From Draconibacterium orientale (GTDB lineage: Bacteria > Bacteroidota > Bacteroidia > Bacteroidales > Prolixibacteraceae), in contig NZ_CP007451.1 in NCBI RefSeq assembly GCF_000626635.1, positions 372,001 through 436,000 on the forward strand: DNA of 64,000 bases. The letters run 5' to 3'. The notes under the pieces are model-generated. The model saw only the letters and a program-made list of their open reading frames with translations, was not told the DNA's origin and did not search any database. The first letter of the stretch is position 1; every line of letters begins with the position of its first letter. Shown here in pieces: positions 26,167 through 34,958 of the stretch. A program made the position numbers and the translations under genes.

Positions 26167-26961
26167 ATGAAAATGACTAAACTGCTACTTTCAATACTTA
26201 CGCTTGTTTTTACATTCAACGCCCTTTCTGCGCAGAATAACAGCGATGAAGAATTAACGATTCGGGTTATGACTTTTAATATTTTACACGGAGCCACCAC
26301 CAATGGAGACTTTGATCTGGATAAAATTGCCGCAGTTATTCATGAAACGAATCCTGATTTGGTAGCTTTACAGGAAGTTGACTTTAAAACCAACCGCGCC
26401 CGCAACTACGATCTGGCTACCGAGCTGGGCTGGCGAACCAAAATGGCGCCCTTGTTTGGCATTGCCATGCCTTTTGATGGTGGCGGATACGGGGAAGGAA
26501 TATTGACAAAAATGCCCATTCTTTCCAGTCGCAATGTTGCACTTCCGCATTCACCCAACAATGAACCACGCGCTGCACTCCAGGTGCTGGTACAATTGGA
26601 ATCGGGCGATACAATCAGCTTTATCGGTACGCATTTGGAACACCAGGAAAGCAGCCCCGACCGAATCGACCAGGTAAACACCATCAATCAAACTTTTGCC
26701 TCGTGCCAATACCCCGCTATTTTAGCCGGCGATTTAAACGCTACACCCAACAGCGAACCAATCACAATTCTAAAAAAATACTGGACAGCCAGCGACGAGA
26801 ATGAAACCTTAACTTTTCCATCCGACGATCCAGAAATAAAGATCGACTACATCTTTTTCAGGCCTGCCGAAAAGTGGCAAGTGATAGAAACTAAAGTTAT
26901 TTGTGATGAAATTGCTTCCGACCACTGTGCCCTGCTTTCGGTTTTAAGGCTGGTGAAATAA
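26167..26961 (+). CDS. Secreted endonuclease/exonuclease/phosphatase-family hydrolase
   Basis: 264 residues. The ATG at 26167 opens directly into a signal peptide ending in NALSAQ; longer in-frame starts run back into the divergent gene and are rejected. EEP-superfamily motifs are present: MTFNILHG, LQEVD, TKMPIL, GTHLEH, AGDLNATP and SDHCALL, giving the metal-binding Asn/Glu and the catalytic Asp/His. The substrate could be a nucleic acid, phospholipid or sugar phosphate; the small size and export suggest a phosphodiesterase. A terminator follows. Confidence 0.9.
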   Translation: MKMTKLLLSILTLVFTFNALSAQNNSDEELTIRVMTFNILHGATTNGDFDLDKIAAVIHETNPDLVALQEVDFKTNRARNYDLATELGWRTKMAPLFGIAMPFDGGGYGEGILTKMPILSSRNVALPHSPNNEPRAALQVLVQLESGDTISFIGTHLEHQESSPDRIDQVNTINQTFASCQYPAILAGDLNATPNSEPITILKKYWTASDENETLTFPSDDPEIKIDYIFFRPAEKWQVIETKVICDEIASDHCALLSVLRLVK

Positions 26962-27018
26962 GGTATGCTGGTGGAAAACCTTTTCTAAAGTTTGAAACTT
27001 TGGAAAAGCCACAAAAAA

Positions 27019-27048
27019 GCCGCTGGTTGTAATCCCAGCGGCTTTTTT
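27019..27048 (+). terminator. Rho-independent terminator
   Basis: GCCGCTGG (27019-27026), loop of 8, CCAGCGGC (27035-27042), then six T; A-rich on the other side, so possibly bidirectional. Follows the EEP hydrolase gene. Confidence 0.9.
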
Positions 27049-27173
27049 CCGGGCATAATCTTTTTTAAACGTAAAGTTTTGGCTAACTCTCCAGATGACT
27101 GTTTCAGCAAATATCATCACCCGATGAATTGAAAGCAGACGAAAAGAACTATCTCAAATAAAAATCATCACTT

Positions 27174-27202
27174 TTTGTTCCTCAATTTTTTAGCTATTTT
27201 TG
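27174..27202 (+). promoter_or_regulatory. Candidate promoter of the toxin-antitoxin pair
   Basis: TTTG at 27174-27177 and TATTTTTG at 27195-27202, the Bacteroidota -33/-7 pattern with a 17-bp gap (19 is commoner). It lies just before the antitoxin ATG. Confidence 0.45.
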
Positions 27203-27216
27203 TAAAAAAGGTAATC

Positions 27217-27420
27217 ATGGGAATTTACACCATTAAAATTAACGAGAAAACTAAAGCAGGTAAAAACCTCGTTGCTTTTTTAAAATCACTTAAAGATGTT
27301 GTTTCGATAAAAAAAGTAGAACGAAGTGCTGCCATCGATGAAGCCTTAGAAGACATAAATCAAGGAAGGACATTCTCTGCTAATGATTCCAAAGATTTAT
27401 TAAATCAATGTCTTTCATAA
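27217..27420 (+). CDS. Antitoxin of a YafQ-type pair
   Basis: 67 residues from the ATG at 27217 (MGIYTIKINEKTKAGK). A short N-terminal strand would give a ribbon-helix-helix or similar dimer, and an acidic tail (AIDEALEDINQGRTF) would wrap the toxin. Its stop codon shares one base with the toxin ATG (TAATG), the usual translational coupling in such operons. An upstream ATG at 27175 is less likely because it lies inside the predicted promoter. Confidence 0.8.
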   Translation: MGIYTIKINEKTKAGKNLVAFLKSLKDVVSIKKVERSAAIDEALEDINQGRTFSANDSKDLLNQCLS

Positions 27421-27692
27421 TGTATTCCATCCAATATACCAACCGCTTTAAGAAAGACGTTAAACTTTGTCAAAAAAGAGGTTACAACCTTACTTTGTTA
27501 TCCGAAGCTATTGATATCCTGCAAGCAACAGGCAAGCTCCCTGCCAAATACAGATCTCACCTATTGAAAGGAAATTACGAAGGGTTATATGAATGTCATT
27601 TAAAACCAGACTGGCTACTAGTTTGGGAACAAAATGACCATCAATTAACCCTGCTTTTTATGACTACCGGAACACATTCCGATTTATTTTGA
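27420..27692 (+). CDS. YafQ/RelE-superfamily mRNA interferase toxin
   Basis: 90 residues from the ATG that overlaps the antitoxin stop. All residues known to matter in E. coli YafQ have counterparts: H47, H60, D64, W65, H86 and F90 (YafQ H50, H63, D67, W68, H87, F91), with family strands YRSHLLKGNYEGLYECHL and the GTHSDLF ending. It should cleave mRNA on the ribosome when released from the antitoxin. The key residues are intact, so the pair looks functional. Confidence 0.9.
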   Translation: MYSIQYTNRFKKDVKLCQKRGYNLTLLSEAIDILQATGKLPAKYRSHLLKGNYEGLYECHLKPDWLLVWEQNDHQLTLLFMTTGTHSDLF

Positions 27693-27720
27693 TCACAAAA
27701 AAAAGTTTTATTTTACACGA

Positions 27721-29067
27721 TTATTTCTCGATTAAACATGAAGTTTTTTCCATTTCATCAAATTTGATCCCAAAACGTTCCAGCTCATTTAAAATCGGCT
27801 CATAAATATAGGGCTGGGTAGGAATTAAAACGCCGCTTTGTTTTAGCCTGTCAGTCAGAAACAATTTGGCGGCCACTGCCAGCGGCAAACCTACTGTTTT
27901 CGCCATAGCTGTTCTTCTGCCCGATTCGCCAACAACCACCAGCGAACTGTTCTTTTCCACCTTTTCCTTCGTGTCGCGATTGAGGTATTCAAACTTATGC
28001 CACATCACAATCATATCTTTATCGTCGGGCATCAGCTGCCATTTTTCCGAGAGCAATTTTTCCATCACCTGAGCTGGAGTAGCGCGTTTTAACCCGATCT
28101 TCTTCTTTTCGAAAATCCCCAGCCACTCCAGTTTTGGAATGATTTCCGAATCCATCGGAATTTGCATGGAATGATACAGTTTCAGGTCGATGGTATCGGC
28201 CGGATGGTAATACAAAAAGGAGTTAATAAACTCGCGGTAGGTCATGTCTTCCACATTGTCGATATAGTGCTCGTCGCTGGTGGCCCCCAGTTGCACAAAA
28301 ACATTCCAGGCTTTGCAAAATCCCGGGCGACGCAAGGTCCCGCGAAAAACCGTGGGTACTTCCTGCAATCCGTATTTATCGATATAACTCATCGAATCGC
28401 GATTGGCATAGCCTTCAAACCAACCGTATTCATTAATTTTTATGAGTTCTGTGCGACGGAACAAACGGTTATAGGGTATGTATTTCACTTTCCCTTTCTG
28501 AATAAATTTTGCCGGGCCGCCCTGCCCTGCCAGCACCACATTTCGCGGATTCCAGCTAAACTTATAGTGCCACGGATTGTCATCCGATTCGGGCGCCACC
28601 AAACCACCGGTAAACGATTCAAAGGCCTCCAGCCGATGGCCTTCCTGTTTTATCTGGTTAATCACACGCATTGCCGACATGTGATCGAGGCCGGGATCGA
28701 GGCCGCATTCGTTCAAGAACAGCAGCCCTTTACTTCTCACCTCTTCTTCAACCTGCTGGGCTTCCTTACTTTCGTACGAAGCGGTAAACAGACTTTTCGA
28801 GAATTTCAGGCACGATTGCATCACCAGCTTATGCAGCCGCGCCGGCAACATCGAAATTACCAGGTCGGCCTGACTCACTTCCTGTTCGCGGGCAAAGTCA
28901 TCGCGCACATTTAAAATGGAAAAAGACAATCTCAAGGATTTTGCCAGGTCGCTTTCTTCGGCATCCACAACTTTTATGTGCCAGTGGTATTTTGATGCAC
29001 GTTCGGCCAGGTAGGTGAGCAAAAATACGCTCGATCTGCCGGCTCCGAATATTAATATGTTTTTCAT
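27721..29067 (-). CDS. Saccharopine dehydrogenase-family oxidoreductase (lysine cluster, copy 1)
   Basis: 448 residues from the ATG at 29067; one upstream at 29079 adds four residues. N-terminal Rossmann motif ILIFGAGRSS, the family strand LNECGLDPGLDHMSAMR, and the C-terminal YEPILNELERFGI. The length matches LYS9-type saccharopine dehydrogenase. In catabolism it could make saccharopine from lysine and 2-oxoglutarate, split saccharopine to aminoadipate semialdehyde and glutamate, or, as in L-lysine 6-dehydrogenases of the same superfamily, oxidise lysine directly. It is last in the lysine operon. It is paralogous to the gene at 37053-38372, and the two may do successive steps. Confidence 0.85.
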   Translation of the reverse strand: MKNILIFGAGRSSVFLLTYLAERASKYHWHIKVVDAEESDLAKSLRLSFSILNVRDDFAREQEVSQADLVISMLPARLHKLVMQSCLKFSKSLFTASYESKEAQQVEEEVRSKGLLFLNECGLDPGLDHMSAMRVINQIKQEGHRLEAFESFTGGLVAPESDDNPWHYKFSWNPRNVVLAGQGGPAKFIQKGKVKYIPYNRLFRRTELIKINEYGWFEGYANRDSMSYIDKYGLQEVPTVFRGTLRRPGFCKAWNVFVQLGATSDEHYIDNVEDMTYREFINSFLYYHPADTIDLKLYHSMQIPMDSEIIPKLEWLGIFEKKKIGLKRATPAQVMEKLLSEKWQLMPDDKDMIVMWHKFEYLNRDTKEKVEKNSSLVVVGESGRRTAMAKTVGLPLAVAAKLFLTDRLKQSGVLIPTQPYIYEPILNELERFGIKFDEMEKTSCLIEK

Positions 29068-29099
29068 AATTTTTAGCAATTAGTTACAAGCTTGGTATT

Positions 29100-29200
29100 T
29101 ATTCACCCGGTGACTTCGAGTCACCGGGTGAATACCGTCGAACCGTTTTAGTGATACCCTTGCTTTTGAGTGATACCCTCACTCAGAGTGAGCGTATCAC
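29100..29200. repeat. Two palindromes between the ALDH7 and saccharopine dehydrogenase genes
   Basis: TATTCACCCGGTGACT-TCG-AGTCACCGGGTGAATA is a perfect 16-bp stem (29100-29134). AGTGATAC (29168-29175) and GTATCACT (29193-29200) flank an inner CACTC-A-GAGTG stem. Neither has a T-run. They resemble REP-type elements or mRNA-stabilising hairpins. Confidence 0.6.
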
Positions 29201-29210
29201 TATGTGCTTC

Positions 29211-30752
29211 TTATACATTAAATTCAATTCCCTGAGCCAACGGAAGCTCTGTACTGTAATTTATGGTATTAGTCTGACGTCGCATGTAGGCTTTCCATGC
29301 ATCGGAACCCGACTCGCGGCCACCACCGGTTTCTTTTTCGCCACCAAAAGCACCACCAATTTCAGCACCCGAAGTACCAATATTTACATTGGCAATGCCA
29401 CAATCTGATCCTTCGTGCGACAGGAATTTCTCGGTTTCTAACATGTGCGTTGAAAAAATTGCTGACGATAATCCCTGCGGAACATCGTTATGAATACGAA
29501 TGGCCTCTTCCAAAACGGAATAACGAATCATATAAAGCAGCGGCGCAAACGTTTCGTCCTGAACAATTTCGTAGTGATTTTCCACCTCGGCGATAGCAGG
29601 AGTTACAAAACATCCTGATTCGTAACCTTCTCCCGACAGCACTTCTCCGCCAATCAGCAGATTTCCGCCTTCTGCTTTTACTTTTTCAATGGCGGCCAGG
29701 TAAGTATCCACGGCCCAACGATCAACCAGCGGGCCAACCAGTGTTTTTTCATCCAGAGCATGGCCAATTGGCAACTGCTCATAAATGGCAATCAAACGTT
29801 TTTTAAAATCATCGTAAACCGAATCGTGAACAATAATACGACGTGTTGAAGTACAACGTTGGCCGCAAGTGCCCACCGCACCAAACACCACCGCACGAAG
29901 CGCCATTTCCAGATCGGCATCAGGAGTAATAATTATGGCATTGTTGCCACCCAATTCCAGAATGGTTTTCCCAAGTCGCTGCCCAACAAGGCCGCCAACT
30001 TTTTTACCTATTTTTGTAGAGCCGGTAAACGACACCAGCGGAATATTTTTATCGCTGAAAAACTCATCGCCCAATTCGCGTGATCCTGCTGCTACAAGAT
30101 TCAAAACCCCCTCAGGAATATCGTTTTCTTTTAAAACTCTGGCAACGATATTGTGCACAGCAATGGCACATAAAAATACTTTCGATGAAGGTTTCCATAT
30201 CACCACATCGCCGGCAACCATTGCAATCATTGCGTTCCAGGCCCAAACGGCCACCGGAAAGTTAAAGGCCGAAACCACGCCCACAATTCCCAGCGGATGA
30301 TACTGGTCGTACATGCGGTGCTTTTCGCGTTCCGAATGCATGGTAAAACCATACAACTGGCGCGACTGGCCCACAGCAAAATCGCAGATATCAATCATTT
30401 CCTGCACCTCGCCCAAGCCTTCCTGATAAATTTTCCCCATTTCGTACGAAACCAGTTTTCCGAGCGGCTCCTTGTATTTGCGAAGTTCCAGACCAATCTG
30501 ACGCACAATCTCGCCACGTTTTGGTGCCGGCACCATTCGCCACACTTTAAAAGCGTCTTTTGCTTTTTCCACCACCTCGTGGTAGTCGGCCGCAGTTGCC
30601 TGATTCACGGTTGCAATCAATTCCCCGTCCGATGGCGAAAACGATTCCACAACTGCACCGGAGGTTGTTTTCCATTCGGTTCCGGTGCAAACACCATTAT
30701 TAACTTCACTAATTCCTAACTGTTTTAATTCTTTTGAGATGTCGATTTTCAT
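29211..30752 (-). CDS. ALDH7-type aminoadipate semialdehyde dehydrogenase
   Basis: 513 residues. Catalytic C300 in GTCGQRCTSTRR and E266 in LELGGN. The antiquitin-type substrate loop (GEVQEMIDICDFAVGQSR, E118) and R299 beside the Cys match the residues that hold the aminoadipate semialdehyde carboxylate and amine in human ALDH7A1. It should oxidise 2-aminoadipate 6-semialdehyde to 2-aminoadipate with NAD(P)+. It lies between the thiolase and a saccharopine-type dehydrogenase gene, which supports lysine catabolism. Confidence 0.92.
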   Translation of the reverse strand: MKIDISKELKQLGISEVNNGVCTGTEWKTTSGAVVESFSPSDGELIATVNQATAADYHEVVEKAKDAFKVWRMVPAPKRGEIVRQIGLELRKYKEPLGKLVSYEMGKIYQEGLGEVQEMIDICDFAVGQSRQLYGFTMHSEREKHRMYDQYHPLGIVGVVSAFNFPVAVWAWNAMIAMVAGDVVIWKPSSKVFLCAIAVHNIVARVLKENDIPEGVLNLVAAGSRELGDEFFSDKNIPLVSFTGSTKIGKKVGGLVGQRLGKTILELGGNNAIIITPDADLEMALRAVVFGAVGTCGQRCTSTRRIIVHDSVYDDFKKRLIAIYEQLPIGHALDEKTLVGPLVDRWAVDTYLAAIEKVKAEGGNLLIGGEVLSGEGYESGCFVTPAIAEVENHYEIVQDETFAPLLYMIRYSVLEEAIRIHNDVPQGLSSAIFSTHMLETEKFLSHEGSDCGIANVNIGTSGAEIGGAFGGEKETGGGRESGSDAWKAYMRRQTNTINYSTELPLAQGIEFNV

Positions 30753-30806
30753 TTTATTTATTTTTAGTTGTTTACAAATTCTTTTTTACCCCTTACCCTT
30801 CAGGAG

Positions 30807-30902
30807 TTCCCCTTTCAAGGGGAACAAGCGTTAAACAAACTTCCTGCGTTTCTTTGAAGCCTCCCTCTTTACATTTTACGTTTTTCCCTTATTAAGGGAA
30901 AA
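30807..30902. repeat. Two palindromes between the thiolase and ALDH7 genes
   Basis: TTCCCCTT-TC-AAGGGGAA (30807-30824) and a palindrome TTTTCCCTTATTAAGGGAAAA (30882-30902). They fill a 184-bp gap inside the operon, like the pair at 29100-29200. Confidence 0.55.
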
Positions 30903-30936
30903 TGTCGGCAGACAAAAGGGTATAGTTGTTTAATAT

Positions 30937-32139
30937 CTATACCTTCTCCAAAACCATTGAAACTCCCTGCCCCACGCCAACACACATGGTGCAAAGCGCG
31001 TATTTTGAAGTTTTATTTTGCAGCTGATAAACTGCTGTTGTCACCAGGCGCGCTCCCGACATTCCCAGCGGATGACCGAGTGCAATGGCGCCGCCAAGCG
31101 GATTCAGACGCGGATCATCGTCATCCATTCCCAACGAACGAGTGCAGGCCAGCGATTGCGCGGCAAATGCTTCATTTAATTCAATAATGTCCATTTGGTC
31201 CAGACTCATTCCCAGCCGTTTCAACAACTTATTGGTGGCCGGTACCGGTCCGATTCCCATGGTACGAGGCGGCACACCGGCTGCCTGAGTTCCCAGAACC
31301 CGGACTTTCGGCGTTAAATTGAACCTTTTAACAGCCGCTTCCGATGCAACAATTACAGCAGCAGCTCCATCGTTAATGCCCGAAGCATTGCCGGCAGTTA
31401 CTGTTGTTCCCGGGCCATAAACCGGATTTAAGGTTACCAGTTTTTCCAATGAAGTCAGCCTCGGGTGTTCGTCCTTTTCAAAAATTACCGGATCGCCTTT
31501 TCGCTGTGGAATGGAAACCGGAATAATTTCCCGCGCCAGTGCTCCGTTTTGTTGTGCTTCAGCCGTTTTCAACTGACTGTTGTGTGCAAACCGATCCTGA
31601 TCTTCTCGACTTATACTGAATTCTGCGGCCAGATTTTCAGCCGTACAAATCAACGGATCGGTTCCGTATTTTTTCTGAAATTTTTCATTCACAAAACGCC
31701 AGCCAATGGTTGAGTCGTAAATTTCTGCCTGACGCGAAAACGCACTTGTATGTTTTGGCATTACAAAAGGCGATCGCGACATACTTTCGGCGCCGCCGGC
31801 AATTATCAGTTCTGCCTCACCAGCTTTTATGGCGCGTGCTGCCATTCCAATGGCTTCCATTCCCGAGGAGCATAAACGATTAATGGTTACGCCCGGCACC
31901 GACTCCGGCATTCCGGCCAACAACAAAGCCATTCGGGCAATATTACGATTGTCTTCGCCGGCCTGGTTGGCACATCCCATCAGCACATCATCGAAAGCTA
32001 CTGCTTCAATCTGCTGGTTTCGTTCCAACAATGTTTTTATGGGAATAGCTGCCAGATCATCGGCCCTTACGGCAGACAGCCCTCCTCCATATTTTCCAAC
32101 AGGTGTGCGTATTGCATCGCAAATAAAAACATCTGTCAT
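30937..32139 (-). CDS. PcaF-like 3-oxoadipyl-CoA / acetyl-CoA C-acyltransferase
   Basis: 400 residues. Thiolase catalytic residues are all present: Cys in NRLCSSGMEAIG, His in GHPLGMSGAR and Cys in CVGVGQG. The N-terminus (VFICDAIRTPVGKYGGGLSA, then VRADDLAAIP) is characteristic of PcaF/PaaJ-type beta-ketoadipyl-CoA thiolases rather than general acetoacetyl-CoA thiolases. Expected reaction: 3-oxoadipyl-CoA plus CoA to succinyl-CoA and acetyl-CoA. No aromatic ring-cleavage genes are nearby, so its 3-oxoadipyl-CoA must come from elsewhere; the neighbouring genes suggest lysine. Confidence 0.88.
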   Translation of the reverse strand: MTDVFICDAIRTPVGKYGGGLSAVRADDLAAIPIKTLLERNQQIEAVAFDDVLMGCANQAGEDNRNIARMALLLAGMPESVPGVTINRLCSSGMEAIGMAARAIKAGEAELIIAGGAESMSRSPFVMPKHTSAFSRQAEIYDSTIGWRFVNEKFQKKYGTDPLICTAENLAAEFSISREDQDRFAHNSQLKTAEAQQNGALAREIIPVSIPQRKGDPVIFEKDEHPRLTSLEKLVTLNPVYGPGTTVTAGNASGINDGAAAVIVASEAAVKRFNLTPKVRVLGTQAAGVPPRTMGIGPVPATNKLLKRLGMSLDQMDIIELNEAFAAQSLACTRSLGMDDDDPRLNPLGGAIALGHPLGMSGARLVTTAVYQLQNKTSKYALCTMCVGVGQGVSMVLEKV

Positions 32140-32242
32140 AGTTTAGATTTTAGTATTGAGACTTTGAGTAGAGAAATGGAACAGGCAAAAAGCAAAATGA
32201 CAGTTGGCAATTCTCAAATCATTATTCATTCGTCTCCATTCG

Positions 32243-33577
32243 TTAATCATTATTTAGTTTTTCAATCTTTGGTTTTAGCGCTTTAAAAGCCCTGAACAAA
32301 CCTTCTGTTAACTGATCAATTTCCTTTTGTGTCATTACCGTTGAAAGCATACACGAAAAAGTGTTAATCATCAGTGTATTTTCTTTATAATACATGTAAT
32401 CCAGCAACTCATTCACCAGCTTTTTCCCTTCTTTATCCTGATAAGCCTCGCGGTAAGTTGTGGGCGGATCGGGCCGAAGGTGTATACGAAACATCGAGCC
32501 GGCACCGGTAACCGAAAACGGAACACCGGCGAGTTTTATGGCTTCGCGAATTTGTTTAACGGCAATATCAGCCAACGAATTAAGCTGCTGAACCGCTTCC
32601 GAATCAAAATATTTCATGGCCTGGTAACCGGCAGTCATCGTGATCGGATTAGCCGAGAAGGTTCCTGAATACGGCAACAAAAGATTCTTTTCATGCGGAT
32701 CAAAAACCTGCATCACATCAGCTCTTCCGGCCACAGCACCGACAGGGAAACCACCACCGATTATCTTTCCAAGCGATGTCAAATCCGGTTTCACTGAATA
32801 ATTTTCCTGTGCGCCACCGTAATTCACCCGAAACGTTACCACCTCATCAAAAACCAGTAAAGCCTCGTTTTTCCTTGTCCAGGCATAAAGCGCTTCTATA
32901 AAATCATGATTCCCGGGTACTAATCCTACACGATGAGGAACAGGATCGACGATAACACAGGCGATATCTTCCGCATGTTTATCCAGAATATTCAGCGTTC
33001 GTTCAATGTTGTTGTACGGATATATAACCACGTCTTTGGCTACACATGGTGGTGTTCCGTGAGCCAGCGGAACACTGCTGGGCTGATCTTCCTTTCCCCA
33101 GTTTGACGGATCTGCCATTTGGCTGACTTCAGCAAAATCGTAAGTTCCATGATAAGCCCCTTCGGCCTTTGCAATTTTTGGCCGGCCGGTAAATGCCCTC
33201 GATGCTTTTATCATGGCCATTACCGCTTCAGTACCTGAATTCATAAAACGAATACGCTCGAAACTCGGCACGCGTTCGATCAGGTGAGTAGCAAAAGCCA
33301 CTTCAATTTCGGAAGCCAGCGTGTATGCAGTTCCTTTTTTTAGCTGTTCGATAACCGCATCAACAATTGGCGGAAAGGAATGACCGTGAATAAGTGCCGC
33401 CATGTTATTGGCAAAATCGGTGCGCACTGTGCCATCGATATCGGTAATGTAACAGCCCGATGCACTGTTGGCATAATTCGGATAAGGCATCCGGAAAACG
33501 GTATTCCGGCTTACTCCACCACTTATTACCTGACGTGCCTTGTTGTAAATTTCCTCGCTATTTTCTTTTTTAGCCAT
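32243..33577 (-). CDS. Class III aminotransferase, GSA-aminomutase / beta-amino acid type
   Basis: 444 residues. PLP fold type I with PLP Lys in TSLGKIIGGGFPVGA, the Asp in VFDEVVTFR, the Gly-rich NSGTEAVMAMIKASRA region and an N-terminal ISGGVSR stretch. This is the branch holding glutamate-1-semialdehyde aminomutase and the beta-phenylalanine aminotransferases. No heme genes are near. In this cluster a transaminase acting on a 3-amino acid is expected, and 3-aminoadipate to 3-oxoadipate would fit. It lies 18 bp downstream of the CoA-transferase beta gene. Direct 2-aminoadipate transamination is the alternative. Confidence 0.82.
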   Translation of the reverse strand: MAKKENSEEIYNKARQVISGGVSRNTVFRMPYPNYANSASGCYITDIDGTVRTDFANNMAALIHGHSFPPIVDAVIEQLKKGTAYTLASEIEVAFATHLIERVPSFERIRFMNSGTEAVMAMIKASRAFTGRPKIAKAEGAYHGTYDFAEVSQMADPSNWGKEDQPSSVPLAHGTPPCVAKDVVIYPYNNIERTLNILDKHAEDIACVIVDPVPHRVGLVPGNHDFIEALYAWTRKNEALLVFDEVVTFRVNYGGAQENYSVKPDLTSLGKIIGGGFPVGAVAGRADVMQVFDPHEKNLLLPYSGTFSANPITMTAGYQAMKYFDSEAVQQLNSLADIAVKQIREAIKLAGVPFSVTGAGSMFRIHLRPDPPTTYREAYQDKEGKKLVNELLDYMYYKENTLMINTFSCMLSTVMTQKEIDQLTEGLFRAFKALKPKIEKLNND

Positions 33578-33595
33578 CTTTTTGTTCTTACTGAT

Positions 33596-34252
33596 TTAAT
33601 CCTGTTGCAATGGCGCTTCGGTGTGTTGTTGCAGAAACTCGAAACTCACTCCGGGAGCCATTTCCCGCACATAAAGCTGTTTATTCCTGACATCAATTAT
33701 TGCATAATTGGTATAAATGCGACTCACCACATTTTTTCCCGTTAGAGGATAAGTGCACTGTTTTACAATTTTGGAGCCGCCCGTTTTGGTGGTGTGTTTT
33801 GTAATTACATAAATAGTTTTTACGCCGGCCACCAAATCCATAGCTCCCCCCACGGCCGGAATATCCTTGGGATTTCCGGTTGACCAGTTGGCCAGATCAC
33901 CTTCTTCCGAAACCTGGTAAGCTCCCAGCACACAAATGTCGATGTGGCCGCCACGTATCATCGCAAAACTATCGGCATGATGAAAATAAGCCGCACCGGG
34001 AATAGCCGTGACATATTTTTTTCCGGCATTTACCAACTCCGGATCTTCATGCTCCTCTTCTGCAACATTTCCCATCCCAAGCAATCCATTTTCGGTATGA
34101 TAGATCACTTCACGTCCTTCAGGAATAAAACCGGCAACCATTTCGGGAATACCGATTCCCAGATTTACGTAGGCACCATCGTGAATATCCATAGCCACTT
34201 TTTGTGCCATTTCGGCGTTGCTCCAACCTGTTATTTTAGTAGTTAATTCCAT
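33596..34252 (-). CDS. 3-oxoacid CoA-transferase, beta subunit
   Basis: 218 residues. Active-site Glu in YHTENGLLGMG, plus the family strands YVNLGIGIPEMVAGF and IDICVLGAYQVSEEGDLANW. With the alpha subunit it moves CoA from succinyl-CoA or acetyl-CoA to a 3-oxoacid such as 3-oxoadipate (PcaJ), acetoacetate (ScoB/AtoA) or similar. It overlaps the alpha gene by 17 bp. Next to a PcaF-like thiolase, 3-oxoadipate is the favoured substrate. Confidence 0.88.
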   Translation of the reverse strand: MELTTKITGWSNAEMAQKVAMDIHDGAYVNLGIGIPEMVAGFIPEGREVIYHTENGLLGMGNVAEEEHEDPELVNAGKKYVTAIPGAAYFHHADSFAMIRGGHIDICVLGAYQVSEEGDLANWSTGNPKDIPAVGGAMDLVAGVKTIYVITKHTTKTGGSKIVKQCTYPLTGKNVVSRIYTNYAIIDVRNKQLYVREMAPGVSFEFLQQHTEAPLQQD

Positions 34253-34958
34253 GGTATTTTACATTTTCGGAAACCAGTTTCGACTCGTCGGCAGGATTGG
34301 AAATTTCCACTACACGATGAACAAAAATTCCCGGTGTTACCACATGTTCCGGATTAATATTCCCCAGTTCAACCACCTTTTTAGCTTGCACAATAGTTTG
34401 TTTGGCAGCCATACACATAACCGGCCCAAAGTTGCGGGCTGTTTTGTTGTAAATAAGGTTTCCGTATTTATCGGCAGCGGCACATTTCACCAAGGCAAAA
34501 TCAGCCTGAATGGCTTTTTCCATAACGTATTCCCTGCCGTTAAACCCGCGTATTTCTTTGCCTTCTGCCAAAGGAGTATTTACTGTTGTTGGCGTGTAAA
34601 AAGCAGGGATTCCTGCTCCGGCGGCACGAATGCGCTCGGCCAGAGTTCCCTGGGGAACCAGTTCCAGCTCAATTTCGCCGGCCCGGTACAACTCTGGGAA
34701 AACAACAGAAATGGCAGTACGAGGAAAAGAACAGAGGATCTTTTTCACCTGACGGTTTTCGATAAGTGCGGCCAGCCCAACATGTCCGCTACCGGCATTG
34801 TTACTCACTACCGTCAGATCTTTTGCTCCCTGATCAACCAGCGCGTGAATCAATTCTACCGGGCTACCGGCTTCACCAAAACCACTGATCATTACGGTTG
34901 CTCCGTCGAAAATGCCGGCAACCGCTTCTTTTGCCGAATGCACGATCTTGTTAATCAT
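34236..34958 (-). CDS. 3-oxoacid CoA-transferase, alpha subunit
   Basis: 240 residues. Family motifs are GATVMISGFGEAGSPVELI near the N-terminus, SNNAGSGHVGLAALI, and AGAGIPAFYTPT. It pairs with the beta subunit encoded immediately downstream (17-bp overlap). Its ATG overlaps the end of the aminomutase gene by 8 bp, which makes co-translation with that gene likely and ties the two steps together. Confidence 0.88.
   Translation of the reverse strand: MINKIVHSAKEAVAGIFDGATVMISGFGEAGSPVELIHALVDQGAKDLTVVSNNAGSGHVGLAALIENRQVKKILCSFPRTAISVVFPELYRAGEIELELVPQGTLAERIRAAGAGIPAFYTPTTVNTPLAEGKEIRGFNGREYVMEKAIQADFALVKCAAADKYGNLIYNKTARNFGPVMCMAAKQTIVQAKKVVELGNINPEHVVTPGIFVHRVVEISNPADESKLVSENVKYHGINY

Noticed and set aside
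28162-28914. A 250-codon plus-strand frame
   Set aside because: Antisense shadow of the saccharopine dehydrogenase-family gene.
32243-33577. Glutamate-1-semialdehyde aminomutase for heme synthesis
   Set aside because: Sequence similarity exists, but no tetrapyrrole genes are near and the operon is catabolic, so a beta-amino acid transaminase is favoured.
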